In this document: positions 33,884 through 43,017 of the stretch, piece by piece
Layout of the letters: the number at the start of each line of letters is the position of its first letter
Numbering within the stretch: the stretch's first letter is position 1
Source: Cyanobacteria bacterium SZAS LIN-3
Lineage (GTDB): Bacteria > Cyanobacteriota > Vampirovibrionia > Obscuribacterales > Obscuribacteraceae
Reading direction: 5' to 3'
Assembly (NCBI GenBank): GCA_018266215.1
Contig: JAFEAV010000045.1
Span: 1 to 52,156 of the forward strand
Length of the DNA: 52,156 nt
The notes under the pieces: generated by a model
Database searches by the model: none
The model's input: only the letters and a program-made list of their open reading frames with translations
What the model was told of the DNA's origin: nothing
Translations under genes and position numbers: made by a program

Positions 33884-34840
33884 TTAACCCTGCAGCAATC
33901 TGCAGCGCTCTCTCAGTTGCATACATGCGTTATTACTGGTCATTTCACCGGAAGCGACTCGCTTGGCCAGTTTCGTCGCCAGTGTGACAAGCGCCGGTTC
34001 AATCATCGAACATTCGACCGCAACCTGGTCGAAGGAAACCGAGCGTTCAAGAGCCGACTCCATCACACCAAGAACAGTGATTTCAGTGAGCAGCTCAGCT
34101 TCAACGAGAAGCGAAAGGGCTTCGAGCAGATCCGGACTGGCACAGTATGTGGCAAAGCCGCGCACGGCCTGGGAAAGCTTGAGCCACTGCCCGGAAGCAT
34201 TGAAGCCGGCAAAGGAAGATGCCACCATTTCCTTCAATTGAACAAGTGAGAGATGACCGCAGCGATAACGCGCAGTGCCGTCAATCAACAATTTATAAGT
34301 GGCGATGTTCATCAAGCCCAACTGCACAAAACTCTGACCCAGAGTCAATCCGCGCGAGAGGCAAAGCAATCTGGCCCGTTCCATCTGCGAGATGGAGATC
34401 AATTGAGATGTGCAGATAAGTTCGGCCAGGAAACATTCGGAAAAAGCATTGGTCGGGTGCAGTCCCATCACCAGTAGCATGTCTTCAAAAGGGATGAACT
34501 GTTGCAGCGCACTCTGCAGCGCCTGCTTGGCCCAGGGCTGATAAAGAAAGCCCTGCGAAACGGCGTCATATGCGGCCATTATGTCGCGCTTATCGGACTG
34601 AGCGATGAAACATCCGTCGCACAGTACATCGATTAAGGACGCTTCCTTTATAGAAGCCGTCTTCAGCGCCTCGGTCAGAACATCGGCATCGACAAGACTG
34701 GTATCAGCGATCAAATCGAGCACCAGACCGTGATCCAGATAACGGCTGTGAACCGACTGTTTGGCGACAGGCGTGAGAGCCTGTTCGGTCATCGTCACCG
34801 AAGATATATACGCTGCAGATGTGCCAATGGACGCTGTCAT
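33884..34840 (-). CDS. Protein with GspE-N/MshEN-like helical repeats, unknown function
   Basis: A 318-residue soluble protein made almost wholly of helices. Several segments follow the pattern seen in N-terminal domains of type II secretion ATPases (a hydrophobic helix, short turn, 'GLxxxxxL'): ICTSQLISISQMERARLL...LGQSFVQLGLMNIATYKLLIDG, and earlier DADVLTEALKTASIKEAS. No ATPase domain is present. A related pattern occurs in the DUF4388 protein at 36.6 kb. I cannot assign a function. It may be a nucleotide- or partner-binding adaptor. Confidence 0.6.
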   Translation of the reverse strand: MTASIGTSAAYISSVTMTEQALTPVAKQSVHSRYLDHGLVLDLIADTSLVDADVLTEALKTASIKEASLIDVLCDGCFIAQSDKRDIMAAYDAVSQGFLYQPWAKQALQSALQQFIPFEDMLLVMGLHPTNAFSECFLAELICTSQLISISQMERARLLCLSRGLTLGQSFVQLGLMNIATYKLLIDGTARYRCGHLSLVQLKEMVASSFAGFNASGQWLKLSQAVRGFATYCASPDLLEALSLLVEAELLTEITVLGVMESALERSVSFDQVAVECSMIEPALVTLATKLAKRVASGEMTSNNACMQLRERCRLLQG

Positions 34841-35111
34841 AGTCTCTTCAATGAATAGCTAAAGATCTTCAGGGTTAAGGGGATGATCTGTTGAACCGCG
34901 CCAGAAGACATGGCGACGGCTCCGCTAAAAGTAGCAGAAAATCGAATGGAGTTTGCTAGATGCTACTAAGGCTGGGGACTGATAGTGGATGGACTTTGGT
35001 GCCTTTACAGACCTCATCATGGATCAGGTCAAGGGCTCAGTCAATGACTCACTACGTAGGAACACGCAGACTAAAAAGGTTAAATCTATTGTTTGAAGTT
35101 TTGCTCGGTTC

Positions 35112-36404
35112 TTACTGATAAGGCTTCAGCTCGACCGGTTGTCTGTAGCAAACCCGGCGTGTCTGGTGGTTGTACCAGACGAATTGATGATTCAACTTCG
35201 GGTGCTCGGAGGCGAAATAAACAATGGAACGCAGACTGGTATTGGGTTCCAGACGGAAGAGAAAGGATGAACCTTCATCGCCCTCCGGGCCCATCGAAAG
35301 AGGATTTTTCGTACCGTTGCTGTCGACCAGATAAAGATCGATGGCCTGCAGGGTCTCATTACTGTCATTGGTGATGTTCACGTCCATGCGATACTGCCAG
35401 CCGCCGATACCGTCTTTGATGCATTTGCTCTTATTGACTTTGATATAAACACCTTCAAGATTGGTCTTGATGGCGGTGTGCTTGGTCGGAGCCTGCAAAG
35501 CCGGCATGACCATATCGGTGTCGATGGCCAGATTGAGGCCGTCACCGGGCTCGAGCCAGGCGCTGTGGCCGCGCTTCATGATGGCGTGCGTACCGGCGAG
35601 CACCGCACCGAGAGCGGCTCCACCGGCTACGTTGTAACCGTGCAGGGCAACAGCGGTGCGCATGCCGCCCATGACCTGATAAGCAGTGATGGCACCGACA
35701 ATGGCTCCACCGGCCATATTAGCTGCAACCATACCGGTTGCGCGCAATTTACCGCGGGTGGTGGAGGGCTGGAGACTGTCCGCCTGCGCCTTGAAGCGAA
35801 AAATGCGGTGATTGGGCAATTCCAGCTCATCAAATTTGATATCGACCCAACCCGGTCTCTGCACGCGCCTCGGTCCGTGCACATAAGAAACATGGCCGCG
35901 AAAAACCGTGCCCTCTGGTATGACCCGGTCGCCGTCGACATAGATGTCCTCGGTGATCATGGCACTGATTACATCGCCCACCCGGGCCGGAATCGGATTG
36001 CCTTCCAGGTCTTTTTCCAGCAGCTTCATGCCCATTTTAGGCGAGGCGGCGGTGACCTTGAGGCTCATTGAGGTGCCCCGGGGTACGGTGTAGCTGGCCC
36101 CGGCTTTGAGGGTCATAGTGCTGGGCGGAGCGCTCTGGTCATAGGCCTGGGCGGAAGATTGTTTGGCTGTTGCCGGAGGAATAGCCGGAGTTTCCGCCGA
36201 TTTACTGTGCACCGGGCGGCTTTCGACGGGTACGGCAATTTGCTCGCGGATGGGCGAAGCATCGGGGTCGACATAGCGCTCGCGCACCTGAAACTGCTGT
36301 TGCTCCTGACTGAGAGCCGGACCAGCCGGACCGAGCAAAAGACCGGCGCTGCCAAGGCAGGCTAGAAAAGCCGCGCACGACTGATTTTTCAGTACTTTTT
36401 TCAT
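35112..36404 (-). CDS. Secreted protein with TrbI/VirB10-like segment, unknown function
   Basis: A 430-residue protein. A signal peptide (about 1-32, ending ALSQEQ), a Pro/Ser/Ala-rich linker, and then a domain whose run GDVISAMITEDIYVDGDRVI with PEGTVFRGHVSYV recalls the C-terminal barrel of TrbI/VirB10 proteins. A Gly/Ala-rich hydrophobic stretch (MAGGAIVGAITAYQ; AGGAALGAVLAG) could insert in a membrane. The end is beta-rich with paired Cys. No other conjugation genes are near, so a stand-alone envelope role is more likely. Confidence 0.65.
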   Translation of the reverse strand: MKKVLKNQSCAAFLACLGSAGLLLGPAGPALSQEQQQFQVRERYVDPDASPIREQIAVPVESRPVHSKSAETPAIPPATAKQSSAQAYDQSAPPSTMTLKAGASYTVPRGTSMSLKVTAASPKMGMKLLEKDLEGNPIPARVGDVISAMITEDIYVDGDRVIPEGTVFRGHVSYVHGPRRVQRPGWVDIKFDELELPNHRIFRFKAQADSLQPSTTRGKLRATGMVAANMAGGAIVGAITAYQVMGGMRTAVALHGYNVAGGAALGAVLAGTHAIMKRGHSAWLEPGDGLNLAIDTDMVMPALQAPTKHTAIKTNLEGVYIKVNKSKCIKDGIGGWQYRMDVNITNDSNETLQAIDLYLVDSNGTKNPLSMGPEGDEGSSFLFRLEPNTSLRSIVYFASEHPKLNHQFVWYNHQTRRVCYRQPVELKPYQ

Positions 36405-36646
36405 TGCCTGGCCAATCTCCCGACCGCTCTCGCCTTACTACCTGAAAACCGGACTTCAAGAGCTGGCATGAGTATAACCGGCTAAACTGTATAAGGTGTC
36501 TATAACTAGATTAGAAGACTTAGAGCCTCAGATCTGTTAAGGTATGAATTGTAATAGGGGGCACTTTTCCGTCCCCTGGAAGCCCCAATTTACGGCCTTT
36601 CTCTTCCTATACCGAACTGTTTACAACCTAACAAAAGAGAGCGGAG

Positions 36647-38512
36647 ATGGCGGTTGAATCAACCGAAGTCAAGGTGAACAACAAAGAGCGCGGTGGAAGC
36701 CAGCAGAACATAATTGTTCTCAAATACGGCCCCGATGTGCTGACTGAAATCGCCAGCCTGAGCAAGGGCAAGCGGCTCTATTCGGCCATTCTCGTCGACG
36801 CCACCCTGTGCGGCTATCTTTTCCCGGCCGAGACCCTGATTGAAGCCGGTCAACTGGCCGAACAGCTGCTGGAAGTCCAGGGCGCCCTTATTTTCCTCAC
36901 CGCTCACAAAGCCACGGCTGTGGTGCGTGAGTCGCTCACCGGCATGATGACTCTGCATTGCTTCGACAATCACGCCGAGCTTTACGACTATTCGCCCACA
37001 CTGACCAAATTTATCCAGACGGCTCTGGGCAAGGACACTTCCTTTATCGAGGAAAGCACCGATCTTTCGCACCAGGTGCTCATGTCCACCGTGCCGGTCC
37101 TGACCAGCTCCGGTCTGGCCCTGAAAATAGCCATGGAAGCGCACCACCGCCGCAATCTCTTGCTGGCGGCCATCGATAATTACACTCCGGTAGTCACCCT
37201 GGCCGGCAAGATGGTGAGCAGCTCACGCCTGACCGAAAAGGAATTTTTCGACCGCCTGAAAGAGCTGGAGCACGAAAAGGCCATCTTTCCAATCTTTCAA
37301 AAGATCCAATTTCTTGTCGACTGTTTCAAAAATCGCACCGCTTTTACCCTGAAAGAATATTTACTGGCCGCCGGTCTGGTCACCAGAAACCAGCTGGACG
37401 AGCTGATGATGGAGCTTAACTCCACGCCGCTCAAGCAGCGCCTCTCACTGGGCGCACTGGCTGTAAGAAAGGGCATAATCAACAGCCGTCAGCTGGAAAT
37501 CGCCCTGCAGGACCAGGCCTTTTACGGTCAGACCGAAGAAAACGAAAAGGTCAAACTGGGCTCGGTCACAGGCGAAGAGAGCAAAGTACAGTCGCTGGTC
37601 GGACACCTGGGCTCAACCGATCCCTCCAATCTGCTGCAAAACCTTGCCACCAATCGCGAAACCGGGGTGCTCTCGGTTGAATACCGCGACATGCAATTCC
37701 GGGCACTCTTTGAAGTGGGCAAAATCACCCACGCCAAGCTGGGCAAAATTATGGGCAATCAGTCTGTAATTGAATTTGCCTCGGCCTGGAAACAGGGGAT
37801 TTTCGTCTTTATCCAGCGCACACCTCCGGCCGACCTGAGCAAGGACAATTGCAAAGTCAGCAAAGCCCTGGACAAATTATTGCTGGACGCCGCACTGGCA
37901 GCCGACAATACCGAGGTCACCTGGAAAAAATTACCGCGCGCCTCCGAAAGCGTGCTGGAAAAATTGCCGGACAAAGATGGTCATCTGGACAATGAAAAAC
38001 TGACCGATCCCAAGGAAAAGTTTGTCCTCTCCGCCCATGAAAGGGCGATGATGCGCAAACTCTGGAACGCGCTCGATGGATTGCATTCCATTTCCATGGT
38101 CATCCGCAACCTGGGTGATGTCACCACATCCGATGCCGCCATGGCCATCGACCGTTTGCTTTCCTACGGCCTGGTGACCGTACCGCAGGTGGATCTGCAC
38201 GGCCCGCTGGCCAAGTTTCAAGAGCTGGTCAAACGCATCACCGAAACCATCGGCGTCGAGCGCTCGGAGGCCTTCTTGCGGCTCTCCATGCGCGATACCA
38301 TCGGCTACTCCGGTCGTGCCCGTTGCTTCATTCTCTCCCGCCACGGCGATGTCGGCGTCGACATGGCAGCCTCCCGCAACGCCGGCACATCACTATCGGT
38401 GGTGCTGCAGGATCTGGAAGACTGGCAAGTAAAATATATTGAGTACGCCGGTCAAGAAGTTGATCGCAACACCCTTTTGACCATCATCAGAGAAGTGCAC
38501 CACGCCGGTTAA
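36647..38512 (+). CDS. DUF4388 (PATAN) domain protein with GspE-N-like segment
   Basis: A 621-residue cytoplasmic protein. The N-terminal part is unknown. At about 240-285, LKEYLLAAGLVTRNQLDELM and LSLGALAVRKGIINSRQLEIAL are GspE-N-like repeats. At about 320-395, LVGHLGSTDPSNLLQNLATN with TGVLSVEYRD and KITHAKLG is a DUF4388/PATAN domain. A winged-helix-like part follows (SISMVIRNLGDVTTSDAAMAID) and then a C-terminal alpha/beta domain. PATAN proteins act with response regulators in cyanobacteria (PatA) and gliding bacteria. GCGGAG precedes the ATG. Confidence 0.75.
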   Translation: MAVESTEVKVNNKERGGSQQNIIVLKYGPDVLTEIASLSKGKRLYSAILVDATLCGYLFPAETLIEAGQLAEQLLEVQGALIFLTAHKATAVVRESLTGMMTLHCFDNHAELYDYSPTLTKFIQTALGKDTSFIEESTDLSHQVLMSTVPVLTSSGLALKIAMEAHHRRNLLLAAIDNYTPVVTLAGKMVSSSRLTEKEFFDRLKELEHEKAIFPIFQKIQFLVDCFKNRTAFTLKEYLLAAGLVTRNQLDELMMELNSTPLKQRLSLGALAVRKGIINSRQLEIALQDQAFYGQTEENEKVKLGSVTGEESKVQSLVGHLGSTDPSNLLQNLATNRETGVLSVEYRDMQFRALFEVGKITHAKLGKIMGNQSVIEFASAWKQGIFVFIQRTPPADLSKDNCKVSKALDKLLLDAALAADNTEVTWKKLPRASESVLEKLPDKDGHLDNEKLTDPKEKFVLSAHERAMMRKLWNALDGLHSISMVIRNLGDVTTSDAAMAIDRLLSYGLVTVPQVDLHGPLAKFQELVKRITETIGVERSEAFLRLSMRDTIGYSGRARCFILSRHGDVGVDMAASRNAGTSLSVVLQDLEDWQVKYIEYAGQEVDRNTLLTIIREVHHAG

Positions 38513-38533
38513 CCAGGACGAGAGACGAGGACA

Positions 38534-40453
38534 ATGCAGAGAAAACAACTTGCCGCAGGGATTCTGACTTTGCAGTTGAGCCAGGGAATTTTCTCAGCCG
38601 CCCATGCACAAAACTCCGAACTCTCCGCCGCGGTAATGGCCAGCTCCGCTCACGGACAGGCCTCCGTCATGTCGGACGCCGCCGTCTCAAGCAACGCCTC
38701 CTGTCCCATCCCGGCGATCATGATGCAGGTGGCCGCCAATCCCAACTGCCCGGTCGATGCCCAGAGCAAGCTGAGCGCCTCGCAATCAAGCTTCGTGCGC
38801 ATGGCCCTGGCCACCAATCCCAATGTGGCCGAAGCTGTGCAGGAGTTGCTCGCCCGCGACAGCGACCCCATGGTCATCGAAGCCCTGGTGCACAACCACA
38901 AGCTGCCCAACCTTCAGACCCTCTCCAGGCTGGTCAGCGAAGCTCCGCCGAGAGTGCGCGAGAGCCTGGCCGCCAATACAAACACACCCAAGACCATTCT
39001 GGAAAAACTGGCCCAGGGTCCTATTTATACCGAATATCTTTTGCTCTCCCTGGCCAAAAATCCCAATACCCCGGAAGAAGTGCGCCTGCGCCTGATCAAA
39101 ATGGGCGACCGCCTGGTGCGGACATTTCTGGCCAAAAGTCCACATCTAACTGTGGCCGGATTCAATCAACTGGCCAATGACGGTGACCTGGGCGTGCGCG
39201 CCATGCTGGCCACTAATGTCGCCTGCCCCCCGGCCTGCCTCGACAGTCTGGCCCGGGACTCCAATCCCACGGTGCGCGAGAGCGTAGCCATGAACATGCA
39301 GACAAGCAAAGCTACCCTGTCAAAACTGGCTCTGGATGAGCGTCCCGAAGTGCGGGCCGCGGTTGCTCAAAACACCGATTGCAGTGCCGCCGACCTGGCC
39401 AAACTGAGCAAAGACCCGGTCACCGCCGTGCGCGCCCTGGCGGCCACCAACGCCAATGCCGGAGCCGACACCCTGGACAGCCTGGCTAAAGACAAAAACT
39501 GCGAAGTGCGTTGTTCGGTGGCTCTCAACAAGAACACCAGAGACACTACCCTGGCCGCCATGATGGGTGACCCATCGATTGCGGTGCAGGAGATACTGGC
39601 GGCCTCCAGGAGACTGGGAGAAGCCGACTATGCAAAACTTGCGGCCAGCGACAGCGCCCTTGTGCGTATGACACTGGCCGGCAGCGCCAGCCTGCCCAAG
39701 GGCCTGGTGGCAAAACTGGCGGAAGACAGCGATGCCAGAGTACGGGCCAGTCTGGCGCGTAACGCCGCCTGCGAAATACCGGCGACGATTTTTGCCCGTC
39801 TGGCGGCCGACCCCGATACCCTGGTGCGCGAGGCCCTGGCGGTCAATCCCCGGGTGGACCAGCCCACCCTGACCACCCTTTCCAAAGACAATTCCATTAC
39901 AGTGCAAACTTCGCTGGCCAAAAACCCCTCGGTAAAATCGGCCACCTTGCTTGCTCTGGCCAATTCGGACTGCAATGCAATTAGAAACGCCCTGTTGACC
40001 AGGGGCGACCTGCCCCCCGACGCCCTGAACAAACTGATTGCCGCCCAGGAAGTGAAATTTCTCCTGGCCCAGAGAGCGGACACCCCGGCACCGGTCCTGG
40101 CCAGTCTGGCCGGCGACAGCGACCCGGCCCTTCGCGCCACAGTGGCAGCCAATCCCGCTGTTTCCTTCGCCACCCTGCAAGCACTGGCCGGAGATAAAAG
40201 CCAGTACGTGCGCGCCGCCAGCGCCAGCAATAAAAACGCCAATGCCCCTTTGATAAACACTCTGGCCGGCGACAACGAAGCCCTGGTGCGAGCCCGAGCC
40301 GGCGGCAATCCCAATGCCGACATCACCTGCCTGGAGCAACTGGCCCGGGACAAAAATCCCGAGGTAAGAAGGGCAGTAGGAGCCAATCCTTCCACCCCGA
40401 AGGATGTGCTGCTTGTACTGGCCCAAGACGACGCTACCTGGCTTACAAAATAA
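38534..40453 (+). CDS. Secreted leucine-rich-repeat-variant (LRV) solenoid protein
   Basis: A 639-residue protein. A signal peptide (ILTLQLSQGIFSAAHA) is followed by more than 20 repeats of about 24 residues of the type LAxDxxxxVRxxVAxNxxTP (for example LARDSNPTVRESVAMNMQTS). This is the LRV solenoid, related in look to HEAT repeats, likely a protein-binding surface outside the cytoplasm. The LRV protein of Azotobacter carries an Fe-S cluster, but no matching Cys cluster is obvious here. It is 21 bases after the DUF4388 gene. The strong codon periodicity makes long false frames on the opposite strand. Confidence 0.85.
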   Translation: MQRKQLAAGILTLQLSQGIFSAAHAQNSELSAAVMASSAHGQASVMSDAAVSSNASCPIPAIMMQVAANPNCPVDAQSKLSASQSSFVRMALATNPNVAEAVQELLARDSDPMVIEALVHNHKLPNLQTLSRLVSEAPPRVRESLAANTNTPKTILEKLAQGPIYTEYLLLSLAKNPNTPEEVRLRLIKMGDRLVRTFLAKSPHLTVAGFNQLANDGDLGVRAMLATNVACPPACLDSLARDSNPTVRESVAMNMQTSKATLSKLALDERPEVRAAVAQNTDCSAADLAKLSKDPVTAVRALAATNANAGADTLDSLAKDKNCEVRCSVALNKNTRDTTLAAMMGDPSIAVQEILAASRRLGEADYAKLAASDSALVRMTLAGSASLPKGLVAKLAEDSDARVRASLARNAACEIPATIFARLAADPDTLVREALAVNPRVDQPTLTTLSKDNSITVQTSLAKNPSVKSATLLALANSDCNAIRNALLTRGDLPPDALNKLIAAQEVKFLLAQRADTPAPVLASLAGDSDPALRATVAANPAVSFATLQALAGDKSQYVRAASASNKNANAPLINTLAGDNEALVRARAGGNPNADITCLEQLARDKNPEVRRAVGANPSTPKDVLLVLAQDDATWLTK

Positions 40454-40463
40454 GGAACCACCC

Positions 40464-41678
40464 ATGACCGCCGGAAACTCCGAGGAAGTAGTAATCGTAG
40501 ACGCGCTGCGCACGCCGATCGGGCGCTATGGCGGCAGCCTCAAGGACGTGCGACCGGATGACCTGGGCGCGCTGGTTATCTCAGAATTGTTGAAGCGCAA
40601 TCCCGCCGTGCCGCCCGAGGAAATCGAGGACGTTTTGCTCGGTTGCGCCAATCAAGCCGGTGAAGACAACCGCAACGTCGCGCGCATGTCGGTGCTCCTG
40701 GCCAAACTACCCCTCACCGTCGGTGGTGGCACTGTCAACCGCCTCTGCGGCTCCGGCCTGATGGCCGTAAATGACGCCGTCAACAACATCCGCGCCGGAC
40801 TGGGCGACATCTATATCGCCGGCGGAGTTGAATCCATGACCCGGGCGCCGTTTGTGATGGGTAAATCGGACTCGGCCTTCGGCCGCGACCCCAAAATATT
40901 CGACACCACCCTGGGCTGGCGCTTCACCAATAAAAAGCTGGCCGAATTGCACTATCCATTTTCGATGGGTGAAACCGCCGAAAACGTAGCTGAAAAATAC
41001 AATATCAGCCGCGAAGATCAGGATGCTTTTGCCGCCGGCAGTCAGGAAAAATACAAGAAGGCCCTGGACTCGGGACTGATAGCCAGCGAAATCATTCCCG
41101 TACCCATCCCCCGCAAGAAAGGCGAAGTCGAACTCGTCACCGCCGACGAGCATCCGCGCCCGGAGACAACTCTTGCCTCACTGGCCAAGCTGAAACCGGC
41201 TTTCCGCGAGGGCGGCACCGTCACCGCCGGCAACAGCTCCGGTATCAACGATGGTGCGGCGGCACTGCTGATAATGAGTGCTAAGCGCGCCCAGGCCCTC
41301 GGTCTCAAACCGATGGCGCGTTTCCTCGGCTCCGCCGTGGCTGGTGTAGACCCGGCAATCATGGGCATCGGCCCGGTACCGGCGACGAAAAAAGCGCTCA
41401 GTCGCTCGGGCCTGAAAACCTCCGACCTGGATCTGATGGAACTCAACGAAGCCTTTGCCGCGCAGGTTCTGGCCTGCGGCCGCGAACTGGATCTGGACAT
41501 GACCAGAGTCAACGTCAACGGCGGCGCCATCGCCCTGGGACATCCCCTGGGGGCAAGCGGGGCGCGCATTTTGACGACCCTGGTTTACGAAATGCAAAGG
41601 CGCGGTTCCAAATATGGTCTGGCGACAATGTGCATTGGAGTCGGACAGGGTATAGCGTCGGTAGTAAGCAATGTTTAG
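40464..41678 (+). CDS. Acetyl-CoA C-acyltransferase (thiolase)
   Basis: A 404-residue protein. VDALRTPIGRYGGSLKDV, the nucleophilic Cys in TVNRLCGSGLM (C95), GGVESMTRAPFVM, NGGAIALGHPLGASGARI and the second Cys in MCIGVGQG are all present. It either condenses acetyl-CoA units or cleaves 3-ketoacyl-CoA. The N-terminal part is close to the 3-oxoadipyl/acetyl-CoA thiolase group, but I cannot choose. The ATG at 40464 follows AAGGAA. Confidence 0.92.
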   Translation: MTAGNSEEVVIVDALRTPIGRYGGSLKDVRPDDLGALVISELLKRNPAVPPEEIEDVLLGCANQAGEDNRNVARMSVLLAKLPLTVGGGTVNRLCGSGLMAVNDAVNNIRAGLGDIYIAGGVESMTRAPFVMGKSDSAFGRDPKIFDTTLGWRFTNKKLAELHYPFSMGETAENVAEKYNISREDQDAFAAGSQEKYKKALDSGLIASEIIPVPIPRKKGEVELVTADEHPRPETTLASLAKLKPAFREGGTVTAGNSSGINDGAAALLIMSAKRAQALGLKPMARFLGSAVAGVDPAIMGIGPVPATKKALSRSGLKTSDLDLMELNEAFAAQVLACGRELDLDMTRVNVNGGAIALGHPLGASGARILTTLVYEMQRRGSKYGLATMCIGVGQGIASVVSNV

Positions 41679-41703
41679 ATCTTAAGTAGGCCAGGTACCG
41701 GAT

Positions 41704-43017
41704 ATGACGCGATTCACTTTCCTGCAATTTTCAGATGTCCTCCTGGACGCTAAGCTCACGCACACCGGGCTGAGCCAGTCGGGTCTGACCCACAGCAACT
41801 TTTCACTGGAAAAACATATCCGCGCCGAGCGCGCCCGCGAGTTGCAGGAGACGACGATCAACGCCTTCGCCCTGGCCCGGGAACAGCAGGTGGACGCCAT
41901 CTTGATCCCGGGCGGACTCTGGGATAACGTCACGGTCACCAGCAAGACCATCAGCGCCCTCACCGAAGCCGCCGCCTCAGTGCCCGATATTCCCATCTAC
42001 ATTGCCCCGGGCCACCGCGACTTTTTCACCCGCAGCTCGCTCTATACCAACGACATGCTGGCCGCCCGCGGTCTCAAACCCTGGCCCAGCAATGTCCATG
42101 TCTTCACCTCCGAACATTTCTCCTCGGTCGTCCATCCCACGATAGGCGATGTCTGCTTCACCGGCCGGGCCATCACAAAAGGCGCCCGCCGCACCGAACG
42201 CATACTATCGGGCACCCTGCCCAAGTCGCGCCTGGCCTCAATCAACGTGGGCGTCTTCGCCGGCTCCCTGGAATCGCATCCATCACTCAACGCCGATCCG
42301 CTCTCCAATGAACCGCGCAAGCCGCTCATCTATCCTTTTTCCGAAGAAGAACTGGAGGCGCAAAATCTGACCTATGCCGCCGTCGGCCATGTCAAAGATG
42401 CCTATCAAATTTTCAATGCCCAGGACAAACTGCTCGGCGCCTATGCCGGATGCCTGGCCGGTGGCAGCTTCCAGGAGCTGGGTCAGCGCTTCGCCATTCT
42501 CGGCTCAATTGAAGTCGAAGGCGACGGCGAGCCAACCATCACGCTGACACCGCAGGAGCTGGATGTACGGCGAATGATGCTGGTTTCGGTGGATGTCTCC
42601 GGTCTGGGCGACGAAGAAATCAAAGACGAAATCGTCATCAACATTGAAGACTCCGGGGTCCGTCCCGACACCGACCTTGTCGCCCTCAACCTGGAAGGAC
42701 GGCACAAGCCGGGCATTTACCCCAAACAGATAGCCGAGGAACTGGCTGATAATTTTTACCACCTGCTCGTGGTCGACAACACTCGTCCCGATTATCTGGC
42801 CGAGCGCTTCGACGAGCGCACAACCGAATGGAAATATATCGAAGCCATGCTGGCGATGAAAACCAACGCCGAAAAACCCAGGGGCAGAGAGATGGGCAGC
42901 GACAGTCTCTCGGGCTTACCCGGTGCCGATGTAAGCGGCAAAACGGTGGAGGACGCGCTGTACTACGGTCTGGACGCCTTGAAACTAAAAAGGGTAATTG
43001 TGCGCAATGTGGGTTGA
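41704..43017 (+). CDS. SbcD/YhaO-like metallophosphoesterase-fold protein with lost metal ligands
   Basis: A 437-residue protein with the outline of an SbcD/Mre11/YhaO nuclease: FLQFSDVLLDA at the start, AILIPGGLWDN, YIAPGHRDFF, LTYAAVGHVKD, then a cap domain. Compared with active enzymes, DxH has become D11-V-L, GDxxD has become GGLWD, GNHD has become GHRD, the mid-domain HG is absent (VGVFAGS), and GHxH has become GHVK. Most of the two-metal site is gone, so nuclease activity is unlikely. It overlaps the ATPase gene by 11 bases and probably serves as its structural partner. Confidence 0.8.
   Translation: MTRFTFLQFSDVLLDAKLTHTGLSQSGLTHSNFSLEKHIRAERARELQETTINAFALAREQQVDAILIPGGLWDNVTVTSKTISALTEAAASVPDIPIYIAPGHRDFFTRSSLYTNDMLAARGLKPWPSNVHVFTSEHFSSVVHPTIGDVCFTGRAITKGARRTERILSGTLPKSRLASINVGVFAGSLESHPSLNADPLSNEPRKPLIYPFSEEELEAQNLTYAAVGHVKDAYQIFNAQDKLLGAYAGCLAGGSFQELGQRFAILGSIEVEGDGEPTITLTPQELDVRRMMLVSVDVSGLGDEEIKDEIVINIEDSGVRPDTDLVALNLEGRHKPGIYPKQIAEELADNFYHLLVVDNTRPDYLAERFDERTTEWKYIEAMLAMKTNAEKPRGREMGSDSLSGLPGADVSGKTVEDALYYGLDALKLKRVIVRNVG

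Noticed and set aside
39320..40513. 397-codon minus-strand frame opposite the LRV gene
   Set aside because: It arises from the periodic codons of the LRV repeats; no start signal or homology is seen.
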